DNA from: Agriotes lineatus
Taxonomy: Eukaryota > Arthropoda > Insecta > Coleoptera > Elateridae
DNA length: 64,000 nt
Assembly: GCA_940337035.1 (NCBI GenBank)
Contig: CALNHX010000276.1
Location: 1 to 64,000, forward strand
Reading direction: 5' to 3'
The notes beneath the pieces were generated by a model. It was not told the origin of the DNA and did not search any database. It saw nothing but the letters and a program-made list of their open reading frames with translations. The position numbers were made by a program, and so were the translations under genes. Shown here piece after piece: positions 22,846 to 33,262 of this stretch. How positions within the stretch are numbered: the stretch's first letter is position 1; every line of letters begins with the position of its first letter.

Positions 22846-23186
22846 TGGTTAAATAACTATTAAATATATAATATTCTTTGTAACAATTAAAATGGCCGAC
22901 TATTTATTATCTGTGTAATGTGTAATAATAAAAAGTTGAACGCGCGCACCATAATACGACTAATACGAGCACATGACGTTGACCATGCGGTCGCCAATAG
23001 TGCAAGTTTTGCCATTAATGGCTGACGACGCGACGCCAACGAAATTGTATAGGGTTCGTAGCGCGCCGGAAAAATTTCGTTTCCTAAACCAATTCGTGAC
23101 TCCGGTCACCAATATGTAAAGGGAACGGAAATTTTCGTCCCGTCAGTGGCGGTATTCAGGATCGCCGAAGCCGCGAAAGTTTAAAC

Positions 23187-23708
23187 CAGTGGTTCCCAAA
23201 CTTTTTTGGGCCAAAGCCCCCTTTCCCAAAAATAGTTGATACCATAGACCCCCCACTGTAACTCGTTCTTTTACTTGCTTATAGCACGTTTGACAAACAC
23301 TGGTTTTTCATAATTTGATAAGATCAGATTTTTTGGAGTCGATGCTATTTGTAAACGAGGGTAAATTAAATGACACTTTTCCAATCGCATTAAACAAAGC
23401 AAGTTCGAGCGTGCAATAAAGTTGTTTCAACATGCATTCGTCCGGTACATGTCCAAACTCGTGTACCAGCAATGTGTTGAGACGAACCTAGCTAGTTACA
23501 ATTTAATCTACTTAAAGTTAATTTTGTGAAGTGTTAATTAGTACTTATATACTTTACCATTAAGTTAACATACGATTAGTTGATATTGAAAGATTTAAAT
23601 AACGGCCTGTTTGGAGGACGATTTTCAAATGCCTTCGACACCCATTTTTATGCACTCAATTTATCGACCCCTGAGAGGGGTCGATATCGACCACTTTGGG
23701 AATCACTG
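23187..23708. mobile_element. hAT-type MITE (522 bp) in mariner
   Basis: Ends CAGTGGTTCCCAAAC and, in reverse complement, CAGTGATTCCCAAAG are flanked by the identical 8-bp duplication GTTTAAAC (23179-23186, 23709-23716). The mariner codons resume exactly after the second duplication. No transposase is encoded. Confidence 0.93.
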
Positions 23709-23899
23709 GTTTAAACAAACATTGTCTGCCGGCAAAGTGATGGCGGCTGTGTCAGCGTACATAAATCAAACAAGTAAAGACACTTACTGTCGGTTCCGTT
23801 GATGTCAAATTTCCGATTTGGATGACCTTGAACGGCTCCTGGGGGGGGGGGGGGTACTTTCCAATAGTACTAACAGATGGCGCCACTACTATATCACAT

Positions 23900-23990
23900 A
23901 TGATTGGTAGCAGAGCTAGTAACTGGCTCTGATTGGTAGCAGAGCTAGTAACTGGCTCTGATTGGTAGCAGAGCCAGTAGATATAAGAGA
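23900..23990 (+). repeat. 29-bp tandem repeat, about three units
   Basis: The unit GATTGGTAGCAGAGCTAGTA plus ACTGGCTCT repeats three times, the last truncated. A single related unit (CTCTGATTGGTAG) lies at 24750, in the inner inverted repeat of the same element. Confidence 0.9.
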
Positions 23991-24488
23991 GTACCGCTAT
24001 TCTTTGATCCGTAAAATAGCCGCCATCGCCGCCATTTTTGTTCCCATCAGCAATGACTGATTTGGGCGCGTTCAGACAACGCAGCTGCAGTAAAACAGCA
24101 GTAATAAACGCTGACTACACTGAAAGTAAGCGGTTACCGATTTCCTGAACAAACCGCTGTGATGTATCATGAAACCACATAAAACTGAGTAAAATCTACT
24201 TTTGTGGAAGGTCCTGCATAACCTCACTTTTAGATAGCACTACTGACACGAAAATCAAGAATTCCAAAAATATTGAACGTGATAGATTTTAGGTTATAAA
24301 TATCCAAAATACGTTGCCACCACCACTACCGTCCGAACCGCTGGGCAAGTCAGCACAAATAATTTCCGCTGGGAATAATGAGCATTTCTGGAAGTCAGCG
24401 CATAAACAGCGGAACTGTTCAATAAACACCGCTAAATCAGCAACTCAGCTGCTGCGGTCATCTGAACGCGCCCATTTGAGTTATGTCT

Positions 24489-24648
24489 AAAATTTTATTT
24501 GAAATTGGCAAGTTTGTAAGTCTATGCCAAATTCGAGGTTATCAGGTTATGTTTTCCGTCAGTTTGTGTCAAATAACAAACAAAATCTAACCTACTAACC
24601 TCGAATTTGATAGAGACTTACAGTCTTGCCAATTTTAAGTAAAATTTC
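24489..24648. repeat. Palindrome with GTCAAATTCGAG core, copy 2
   Basis: Arms TTTGAAATTGGCAAG and CTTGCCAATTTTAAG flank the common core (CCAAATTCGAGGTTATCAGG and its inverse). The arm sequence is unlike that of the other copies except for a short GTAAGTCTATG. Confidence 0.8.
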
Positions 24649-25240
24649 GGATTGCCAATAAATGTCACGTTGACGGAAATGTGCTACAAACCTCAAAGTG
24701 ACAAAGGACAAACATGGCGGACGTGGCGGTACTCTCCTATATCTACTGACTCTGATTGGTAGAATTTTGTGCTTCCATCTGATAGTTAAGCTTAGAAATA
24801 CCCCCCGAGTTACTGTCCCAGGCACTCTAGACAGGTTTCAACATTTGGCATGAGTGTCTCTACTTGTTTGATGTATGTACGCTGACTGTGTTTTGGGGTA
24901 GGAAGGGGATATTGTTGTGCGAGTTCATGCCTACCGGGACGGGACAACTATAAACGCTGATCGCTACTGTCAAACCTTGAAGAACCTTCGAATTTCAGAA
25001 CGGACGCGGAGTTGAAGGAACAGGTCGTACGTTACCTGCTAGCCGCGGAAGGAGGGTCCTATGACATGGGTATACGAAAAATGCTACACCACATGCAAAA
25101 AGGCATCGATCTCAACGGCGATTATGTAGAAAAAGAGTAGAAAGTCCACGCTTTCCAACAATGTATTAATCAATGCAAATAAACGTGTTTTTCTTTGAGA
25201 AAAAAAAATTGGAGACCTTATTTTACGGATAAACCTCGTA

Positions 25241-26004
25241 GATAAAAGGAATCCACCCTGATTTTTCAGGAGTTAGCCGGAAAAATAATTTTTAATATTC
25301 AAATAAAATAAATAGGGCAATTTAAATTGACTAAAAGATAATTATAAACATATAGGTAGTCATGGGTAACACTAAGTAAGAGCCTGAACCATTTCAGTAT
25401 ATTAAAAACTATCGGAATTAGGTTGGGAATGTGGCGTCCGTGACGTCAATGCGAGTAATCGAGATATTTGATTTATTGAAGTTCGAGATATGGAAGTTTG
25501 AATGTATATTAGAGATGCAAGCCAGCATCGGTGGAGCAATTCGCGAGGAACGCACAAATGAAAGGCGGCTGCAGTGCTCCGACGTATTCTGGGTTGCCTA
25601 CCTTCCAGTATTCACTCAAAATTTATGATCGGTTGCTCATTTCACGGTCCGTAAAAAGGAGTTTTCCAAGGTTATCTATTACCAAAGAACATATAACGTT
25701 ATATGCTCTTTGCTATTACTATCCCGTTTTTCCTTAAAATACTTCCGTATCTACTACCACTTTCGTTTTTCTTTAACTTCTAAAGAATAGTCCGTCTTCT
25801 CTGCTACTTTCTCATACCTATTCGCTAATTGTTTTCCTGTTGAAAAATAACTTTTAGATGTAGAGTGGTATTCAAAAATATGTTGTACAGAGATAGTTGT
25901 AAGTTTATTGGTGGTTGTATTTTATCTCAACGAAGGTTTACACTGTATCATTAACCAGGAAAGCCTAGATAATAATAATATTTATTTCAAAATATTTACA
26001 GAAG
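25241..26004. other. Intergenic with a short ATATAAC palindrome
   Basis: No gene. At 25683-25715, ACCAAAGAACATATAACGTT is followed by its mirror half ATATGCTCTTTGCTA. A near-identical palindrome is at 29498-29533. Confidence 0.5.
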
Positions 26005-26190
26005 TATAGTCCATTTACTTGACATCTGCACTGTCAAACTGACATTATGTTGGCACCACTGCTATTTTTCTCATTTTAACAATTAAATTACTGTACAGTG
26101 TAATAAAAAACACATTATTTTTGAGGTATAGTCAAGAATTTTTTTTAAATTTTGACACTGACAGTGCAGATGTCAAGTAAATGGACTATA
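26005..26190. mobile_element. 186-bp MITE with 28-bp TIRs
   Basis: TATAGTCCATTTACTTGACA, continuing TCTGCACTGTCA, is repeated in perfect inverse at 26163-26190. The flanking TA makes a Tc1/mariner-type origin likely. No coding content. Confidence 0.85.
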
Positions 26191-26388
26191 GATACAAAAC
26201 AAAAGGAGTTGAAGCAGAAATAAATGAGCTAGCCCACAGAAGTTAAGAACTTGTGCGTGGGCGAATATGTCAGCATGTAGCTTCCTTTTGTAAAATTTTA
26301 TTATTTTATTAATAAAATAGCATAAAATAGAATAAGCAAATAAGTAGGATTCAATTTGTACCAATAAAGTTATCAGCAGTGAAGTAAT

Positions 26389-27185
26389 TTACATATTCTT
26401 TTTGTCTACTAGGTTGTGTATATCAACTATTGGAGTTTCCTTTAACCTCTTTTTAATTTTATTTTTAAAAGTATTGATACTTGGGGAATTTTTAATTTCT
26501 TGGCAAGAGTACAGTCGAGGAGCTAAATAACTTTGGGAACGTTGTCCAAAGGTTTTTATAGCTTTTTCAAGCTGTATTTCTTTTTGCACTTTATAACGGG
26601 TAAGGTGCCCATGTTCAATATTTTTTTAAATTACCTTTTGTTTTATACAGAAGACAGAGTATTCTGTAACAGAATAGTTGCCGCAAGTCGAACAGGCCAC
26701 ACTCTTTGAAAAACAAATCACTGGGATACAAGCGGTCCTTGCCAAGTATAATTTTGATGAAATATTTTTGCAACACTGTCAAATTTGCAAGGTGCGTTTT
26801 CAAAATACCCCCCCCATCCAACGATACCATATTGTAAATGAGACTCAACTAGGGCATGATAATGTATTTTTAGATTTTTAATATCTAATATATTTTTAAA
26901 TTGTTTAAATATGAATAAGATTGAACTTAATTTTTTTATTAGTAGGTTTACATGTATGTCCCGTTTAAGATGTTGATCTATGCATATACCCAGATAATTT
27001 AAGTTATTAGTTGGTTCTATACGATATTCTTTTTGCCCATCCATAATAATTAAATCTGTAAGTTTTCGTGTCTTTTTTGAGTAACAAGAGAAAGATATAT
27101 ATTTCGTCTTCGTGAAATTGATCGATAAGAAATTTTGAGTAAACCAACTTTTAATTAATTTAAAAGATGTACCTATACTTTCAGA
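26389..27185 (-). pseudogene. Non-LTR reverse transcriptase carboxy-terminal relic
   Basis: Minus-strand fragments in order: WFTQNFLSINFTKTKYISFS (about 27140-27080), NNLNYLGICIDQHLKRDIH, KNLKIHYHALVESHLQYGIV, GWGG, then VLQKYFIKIILGKDRLYPSD and a tail rich in LYSCQEIKNSP. This is the region after the catalytic YADD block in jockey/CR1-type enzymes; the catalytic part is absent. Frameshifts lie near 26840 and 26610. It is a different copy from the element at 6240-9430. Confidence 0.75.
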
Positions 27186-27560
27186 ATATTAGTATGTATA
27201 ACGCGTTTTTGAACTTTTGACATTAATTCATATTCATGAAGCACAAATGCTGTACAACACATTAATGAACATGACTATACTTTGATTTCGTGCTGGACAG
27301 AGCTGTATGAGTTATTGCGTCGCCGCACTTTCCGAACTTTACCAATCATTAATTGAGAGTAACGAATGAAACAGACCTGAGTGTTACAGGTTCTCTACTA
27401 AGCTCTTTTTACAATAAAACAAAAGTGATAAAATTACGATTTTTAATTTACGCATTTATTATTATATACAGTAACGTTTAATATAGTAAATAAAGCTTTT
27501 AAAAACTTAATGCATTTAATAGAATGCTCTAAGCTTATCAACTCAATAAAGCTCTCTATA
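27186..27560. other. 3' flank of MFSD9-like gene 2
   Basis: No gene. TTTATT at 27455-27460 is a plausible minus-strand polyadenylation signal about 105 bases past the transporter stop. Confidence 0.4.
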
Positions 27561-27563
27561 AAT

Positions 27564-28982
27564 TTAATCATCTTTTTGGCTCACTCTGGGTTTTACTGTC
27601 TTAGGACTAAATACAACAGTCACCCCTAGTGCGACAATCAATGGCAAGATTACGAATGTTTTCAAGGCGTAATGGCCATATAAATCACAGAAATATCCGA
27701 ATATGATTGGTGTTACTATAGAAGCAATTATGTTAAGAGTATCGTCGACACCTTCAATTTTATGGTGCTCCAGGGATCGGAGCGTAAACAGCTGCTTCCA
27801 GGAACTGTTCAACATGGTGTGTGCCAAAATCATAGGTATAAAACTAGCTAAGTAAGTGTCGTAGGATGGTGCATAACAAAGCCCAAGGAAACCTGTAGTT
27901 GCGATGAATAACGAAGATATTGTCAGGTTTGTGCTGTCTTTGCCAAATAGTTGTTTTAAAAACGCAATGACGAAATGTGACAAAAAACTCAACATACTCT
28001 GGTAGGCGTACGTGTAGCCAACATCTGCAGAAGATGCTCCATAATTCAACTTGAGCAGCATGGAGAATTTTATAAAATATACAGTTGTACTAGTACTATA
28101 CAAGTACTTCGATAAAATAACATCCCACTGCTCTTCGAAACTGACAGATTTTAATTTAGTGAAGGAATCTGTAATTGATTCTGTTATATTTCCAGAAGAG
28201 GCTGTTGTACTTTCAGTTTTTGTTTTTTTGATGCGCGGCAGTTTTAAAGCAATTACTGTAATATAAAAGTGATTTAGCTTTTCACCAATCGTTGAATTTT
28301 AAAACTTACATAAGGACATAGCAAGCATTGCTGCAGCTAATACGGAAATATGATAAAAGCCATTTTCATAATCAAACATTAAACCTCCAACAACAGGGCC
28401 AATAACAAAACCAGCCACAGTAGCAGCACTCATTACACCATTTACGCTATCGTGTTTTTCTTTAGGGTTTAATTCTGCCGCAATTGCTTTGCATACAGTT
28501 TGAGTTTGATTCGTTAGGCCTAAAATAGCAATAATTATATATTGTAATGTGGTTTTACATACCTCTAATACTAACCACATGTCAATCTCAATAAAACTAT
28601 TATCACATATGATGAGGTGAGTCCTAGTGGTATGTAAGTTATAAAATTAACAAATAGAGTAAACAATAGAACTGTTTGTCTTCCAAGTAAGTCTATCCAT
28701 TTATGCTAAAACTGAAATTTATTAAAATGGCTAGAACGATAGCTTCCACTTACAATTAAAGGTCCTGAAAATAACTGGAATGTTGCGTAAAATGTGGCCA
28801 ACGTCCCCAACACAGTATGGTTACCTTCAAGTGAAATGATGTGAGTGGCCAAAATGGGAGCGAAAAACCCAATGGACAGCGCATCCTAAAAGTTGATTTT
28901 GATATAAACAGCCTAACCACATTTATCAAACGTTACTCACAAGAAAACAAATTGTGTAAAGCTTGGGATTTTCTGCAGCCAT
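27564..28982 (-). CDS. MFSD9-like major facilitator transporter, paralogue 2
   Basis: Five exons by splice reading: 28941-28982, 28754-28885, 28576-28705, 28310-28519 and 27564-28255; all introns are 42-60 bp, GT-AG, and in phase. The predicted protein is 401 residues. The amino end MAAENPKLYTICFLDALSIG leads into the first membrane helix. KWIDLLGRQTVLL is the helix 2-3 loop motif, LRLTCGLTNQTQTVCKAIAA and IGPVVGGLMFDYE are the next conserved blocks, and a hydrophilic loop with KTKTESTTASSG separates the halves. Exon lengths 132 and 210 equal those of paralogue 1 and the others are close, so the two arose by duplication. Sequence identity between them is modest. The substrate is unknown. Confidence 0.75.
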
Positions 28983-29270
28983 TTCGTTGGGAGCTTAATC
29001 AAACACGTGCTAGCAGAATAGTAAAAATCATTCTAATAAGGTGGTTTTACGCTTAAACAGTTCTGCCTGTGAACCGTAAAATAAAAGGACTACTTCCTAG
29101 TGTTGCAACATCTTGACTCATAAAATTTTAAGCATTTCTTCAACTGGAATTTTAAAATAATTATTCTTGGTAATTTAAAGTGTAACTAAATTGATTACCG
29201 AAACTGACTAACCCATCGTTACATCACACAGTTGTAAGTTCAAGTGTTTTGTCACATGTCAGTTGTCAAC
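28983..29270. promoter_or_regulatory. Probable promoter region of MFSD9-like gene 2
   Basis: This is the only non-repeat DNA between the first exon at 28982 and the hAT element at 29271. No TATA box or transcription start motif was confidently read. Confidence 0.3.
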
Positions 29271-30317
29271 CACTGTTGCCAGTATTCCACATTGCCGAAT
29301 CGCCTTTTCCATATGTCTAGGTAGCCCAAAAATAGCCAACTAAATTAAATACATAGTTGTTTTTTAGAAATTTATAATTTCCTGAAATAATTCAATAACG
29401 AAAACGGCAAATTAATATAATAGATATTTATTTTAAAAAATGCGTCTTACAACTTATGCAATAATCGTTAATATGTAATAAAACTATACCTACTACCAAA
29501 GAGCATATAACATGTTATATGTTCTTTGCTACTACAGAATAAAGAAAACATTATGGTAAACAGTATTAAATTATTCCTTGAATTTCTTCTGTTAATTTAT
29601 TTAAGAGGTCTTCCTCATTTGTATCATCTTTGCTAACTTTGAATTTGACATAGACTTACAGTGCCACTAACATACAATATGAATTACTAACATACTATTC
29701 ATACAAAAAATATTTCAAAGGCAACTTGATGGAAAAGCATTTATAATCACCTGGTAGAATATGCAAAAAGTCCAACAAATCTTTTCATTAATAAAATTAA
29801 CTCTAAGCATAAGTATTGCGTCTAGCAATTCTGTCTTCATTGAATTTCGCAATTTGCATTTTACCACAGTCATCACAGAAAATAAGCGTTCGACCACAGC
29901 ATTACTTAATGGTATTGTGAAAAGCATTAACGACCATTTTGAAATTTCTTTAAATATGAATGTTCCACCAGCATTTGTAAAATTCATTGAACGGCACACA
30001 GTACAAAAGGCATGGTCCCCGTTTTACCCAACCTAAAGAAATAACAAAATCGAGCTTATATACAGAAGTTTGTTTTGGGTAGTATCATGTAATACTTTTA
30101 AATTCAGGAAGTTTTTCTCACTCATCTCGGTATTTTTTTGTAAGAATTACGAAATATAGAATTGAAATCAAGTATGCTCAATAATTAGCCCAATTATCGC
30201 CAAAATTTTTCGGAAAATAGCCCAGATTTCGCTTTGTCGCAAAATCATAAATTTTTTAGCAAACAGAGCTATCCGAGTAGCCCAAATGGCGGAAAATCGC
30301 CCATGCTGGCAACACTG
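29271..30317. mobile_element. hAT element with transposase remnant
   Basis: Ends CACTGTTGCCAG and, in reverse complement, CAGTGTTGCCAG are flanked by identical 8-bp duplications TTGTCAAC (29263-29270, 30318-30325). Subterminal sequence repeats GTAGCCCAAA and GGCGATT words in inverse. At 1047 bp it is a deletion derivative. It contains a short palindrome (29498-29533) seen also at 25683. Confidence 0.92.
29715..30035 (-). pseudogene. hAT transposase dimerisation-domain fragment
   Basis: The minus strand encodes ISKWSLMLFTIPLSNAVVER followed by LFSVMTVVKCKLRNSMKTEL and LLDAILMLRVNF. This is the conserved carboxy-terminal hATC dimerisation region (IPxSNA.VER.FS). The DDE catalytic domain is missing, consistent with an internal deletion of the parent hAT. 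Confidence 0.85.
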
Positions 30318-30548
30318 TTGTCAACAATAATCATATGTTTCTGATGTTTATGTGTCAGCTGTCAGTTTACTACCAACTGTATTTGGCGCCCTCTCATTGT
30401 CTCATTGCATACCGGCAACAGGGCTGTTCGTTGTAGAACAGTGGTGTGCAAAGCTACAGGAAAACTAAAAAAAAAATCATTTTTTCTATAGCACATGTTA
30501 AAGTGTGCTTTTATCAACTCAAAACAAAAGGTCAAGTTTTACTTTAAC

Positions 30549-30981
30549 AGCAAGGGCACAGAATAATACCCTAAATCAGAATGGCCTCTCTGTGTCGGCG
30601 CTTTTGATGTCAGCATACTCAATTTTTGTGACCTTGAAATTGTCCGCCATGATTCGAGTGGTGTGCAGAGGCGGTAAATTCAAAATTATGCGCCTAAATT
30701 TTAAACTCAACAGAAATAATCCGTACATTTAAAGTCCATGCAATTTATATGGAAATGCACAGTACACCATATGCCACCAAATGACCTTTTCTGTGCACTC
30801 ATATTAAAAACCACTTGTACAAAAAAACATAACCTTCTTATAAGGGGTCATTGACCGCCACAAGTACACGTGTAAAATATGGAAACAGCTGACTGCACAC
30901 CACTAGAACTCGCGCATGCGCAAAGAAAAAACTAGCTGAATTTTAAGCCGACAGGCCATTCTGTATTATTCTGTGGCAAGG
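30549..30981. repeat. Inverted-repeat element
   Basis: CACAGAATAATACCCTAAAT near 30556 and AGAATGGCCT...GTCGGC pair with GCCGAC.AGGCCATTCTG and GTATTATTCTGTGGCAAGGG at 30948-30981. Motif GTGGTGTGCA appears in both orientations (30440, 30658, inverse at 30894). The outer limits are uncertain. Confidence 0.55.
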
Positions 30982-31168
30982 GTAGATAAAGCAGCACTTT
31001 AACATCAAGGATAGATAAAGTAATTTAATTTTCTAACTTTTGTTTAAATTAAATATGACAGCTTCGTATTATCGTAGCAACCCAATCTAGCTACTGACAT
31101 TTTGAAATGTGATTGACTGTCATTATTTTCTTTTGAAATTGTTAAAGTTTTTGCTATAGAAAAAAATA

Positions 31169-31292
31169 TTGTATTATACACGACGATAAAGTTATTTCTA
31201 TCCACTCTTGAATCATTAACGTCTCGACTTCGTCTCGACGTTAAACGATTCACTCGTGGATAAAATTTAACTTTATCGTCTTGTATAATAAA
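31169..31292. repeat. Hairpin with TCTCGACTTCGTCTCGACG tip
   Basis: TTGTATTATACACGACGATA pairs with TATCGTCTTGTATAATAA. Inner arms ATCCACTCTTGAATCATTAA pair with the stretch ending at 31260. This is the most nearly perfect member of the CGAG-tip hairpin set. Confidence 0.85.
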
Positions 31293-31683
31293 TTACTATT
31301 AGTCTTACAAATAATATGCTCTATTCACATATTTTTGTATGAAGATTGATCTCATGGTAATTTATAAAATTTATCTGTGTTAAATGACTTTGTTGTGTTT
31401 AAATGAGTTTACATTTGATGTCATGGTTTCCAAATGCATTTAATTTAGAAGGTTACAATACACCTTCAAATGCAAACTTGCCATATTTAAGTAGATTTTA
31501 AATATTTGTCCACATGTATACAGTATCTCGGTAATTGTAAGAGATACAAATTTGGTTAAATGGGAAGAAAGTTGCGCAATTAAAGGACAAACAAAGTGAC
31601 GCCTAAAAACCCTTGATGATTTTTCGTTTTTAAATTATCTCAAAAAGCGAATTTTTGAATTTTCAATTTTATTTTATTCTGGC

Positions 31684-33262
31684 GTTAATATTAAAGTTAG
31701 AGCGAAACTGACAAAACTCCTTTATGGACTAAAGATTACGTTCTCAATTTCTTTATCCGGCGTTTCGTCTTCGATTAATCATTACCAATTAAATTTTTTT
31801 AATACGGCCCTGATAAAGCCAAATTTGTGAAGCACTTTTTATTATGAATTCAACAATGTACCACACATGATTTAATTGCGTTTCGAGCCTTTGGAGACCA
31901 CCATCAAGACATTTTTGGATACGGACCTGTGTCCTAGAACATTTCATACGTTTTTTAACTTTTATAATTTAAAAAAAGAAGTAATGAGCCTCACTGGATG
32001 TTTTTCATCCTTAATAATCACGTTTGGTCTTGGCATACAAATAATTTTCAATAGTCAGTAATAAATTTATTGATTATTTTTCTTACGTATACATTTTTCC
32101 GTAGCCTTGGCGATTGGAATCGGGCTCGGTGAAACCATTCACAGTTGGGCACCAAGTTCACTGTTCTCTACTCGGAACCACAGACCTAAGAGATAGAGTA
32201 ACAAAGGTCAACACATCACCAAGACACACACCTCACACAATGCTTGCCGCGCAAGCACCAAAGGCGCGCTCCAACTCTGTAACCCAAATCCGGGGCAAGA
32301 TGAGCATTGTACCGCCAGATGCCAGCGCATAAAACACCAGCCTCTACACAGCAAGGTATACCGCAAGATAATACTGTTACGTTTTACGTTCTCGGGCTAC
32401 TCAAAAATTATACGACGCTTCTTGAACATAACATTTATTTACAACGATTTATCTTAACTATTTACAAAGCAACTATTAAGGCGGAACACGAATTATTTAT
32501 AAATACAGGAACTATTTCTAACAACAGATATACTTTATTTATATCCTTACGACTTAACATTAATGATTTATATGGTTATATTTATTTGTTATTCACACGT
32601 TATTTATTTCACTAGAGTTATGTACAAACGGGTTCATTTATATTGCAGTTTACGTTCTTCGAGTTTGGATGAGAACTGTCGATTTTTCCCACTGCACCGG
32701 TTTATATACACGCCGGGTGAGTCATCCTAGAAACGTCCAGACCTTGCTCGATTAATCCAGCGACGCTGACGTGTTCGTGCGCAAGGTCGTTCTGGAATGT
32801 TCTGATGCGTTCCGGCTCGAAGGTCGTTACACTCTCTGGAATGATCTGGAACGCTGACTCACGCGTCGTACTGGACGCTGTGTCATATATAAACAACGGC
32901 CTGACCCCAAGGTCGTTACAATACTATAAATACTAATAAACAATAATTAAAATTAGAAATAAAAAAATCAGTTAGACTCATTACTTCTTTCTTTAAATTA
33001 CAAACCCTGAAACAACGTATGAAATGCTCTAGAACACAGGTCCGTATCCAAAATTTTTTTTATAATGGCCAAAAAAGACTCAAAACGTAATTAAACCATA
33101 GGCATCGGAAAATCATGACCGTATTTAAAAAATAATAAGTTGATGATCATCGTTTTTCGAAGACGAAACGTCAGATAAAATATTTGATAAGGTAATCATT
33201 AAGTCCATTAGCAGTTGCTATAGAGAAGTTTAATCAGTTTCGCTCTAATTTTAATATTAAAT
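31684..33262. mobile_element. Element with TIRs of about 350 bp, split by a solo LTR
   Basis: TTAGAGCGAAACTGA, GACGAAAC/GTTTCGTC, TTTTGGATACGGACCTGTG and AGAAGTAATGAG occur near 31700-32000 and, in inverse, in the mirrored order at 32960-33250. The arms are about 75-85 percent similar by eye. No ORF was recognised. The centre holds unassigned DNA (32040-32374) and a solo LTR (32375-32920). Superfamily unknown. Confidence 0.8.
32375..32920. mobile_element. Solo LTR (retrotransposon)
   Basis: A 546-bp block starts TGTTACG and ends CGTTACA, flanked by a 4-bp duplication ATAC (32371-32374, 32921-32924). Terminal TG...CA with a 4-bp duplication fits an LTR left by recombination between two LTRs. 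No matching second LTR exists in the window. A cut-and-paste element with a short terminal repeat is the alternative. Confidence 0.6.

Larger units (their letters stand above)
16793..23136. mobile_element. Mutator-like element (MULE) carrying a MULE transposase and a tyrosine recombinase
   Basis: Inverted ends of about 100 bp begin GCAAATTTCCGTTCCC (left) and GAAAATTTCCGTTCCC (right, reverse complement) and share GTGACCGGAGTCACGAA and CGCTACGAAC. They are flanked by an identical 9-bp duplication GTCCCGTCA (16784-16792, 23137-23145), the MULE hallmark. Removing the element and one duplication restores the mariner frame. Both internal genes run on the minus strand: a decayed MULE transposase (17687-20096) and a Crypton-like tyrosine recombinase (20516-22446). 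Confidence 0.88.
23752..24885. mobile_element. TIR element with 5-bp duplication in mariner, superfamily unclear
   Basis: Ends TCAGCGTACATAAATCAAAC and TCAGCGTACATACATCAAAC are flanked by CTGTG (23747-23751, 24886-24890). Excising it restores the mariner reading frame. Inside are a G14 run (about 23843), a 29-bp tandem repeat (23900-23990), a second inverted pair (GTAGATATAAGAGAGTACCG with 24723-24745) and a GTCAAATTCGAG palindrome. No ORF is convincing. The 5-bp duplication does not point clearly to one superfamily. Confidence 0.85.
16661..25141 (+). pseudogene. mariner transposase fragments
   Basis: Coding fragments in order: GDETWVHYTTPETK followed by a stop (about 16738-16780); SRQWRYSGSPKPRKFK, whose first codons are the 9-bp MULE duplication and whose rest continues at 23146; TLSAGKVMAAV (23717-23750); then EGDIVVRVHAYRDGTTINAD, RYCQTL and a carboxy end HHMQKGIDLNGDYVEKE (24890-25141). 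GDETWVHYTTPETK contains the second catalytic Asp of mariner transposases. The amino-terminal half is missing. Non-functional. Confidence 0.88.
16522..25238. mobile_element. mariner element (internally deleted) split by three insertions
   Basis: The ends CGAGGGTAGTCCGTAAAATA and, in reverse complement, CGAGGTTTATCCGTAAAATA are mariner-type inverted repeats, each flanked by TA (16520-16521, 25239-25240). Summed, the mariner sequence is only about 0.7 kb, so the first half of the transposase was deleted. The remainder is interrupted by a MULE (16793-23136), a hAT MITE (23187-23708) and a third TIR element (23752-24885). Each interruption has its own exact target duplication, and the mariner reading frame resumes beyond each one. 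Confidence 0.92.

Noticed and set aside
23843..23860. Poly-G run and other homopolymers, considered as an assembly gap or origin signal
   Set aside because: A G run lies inside a defined TIR element and simple runs of this size are common; no further evidence.
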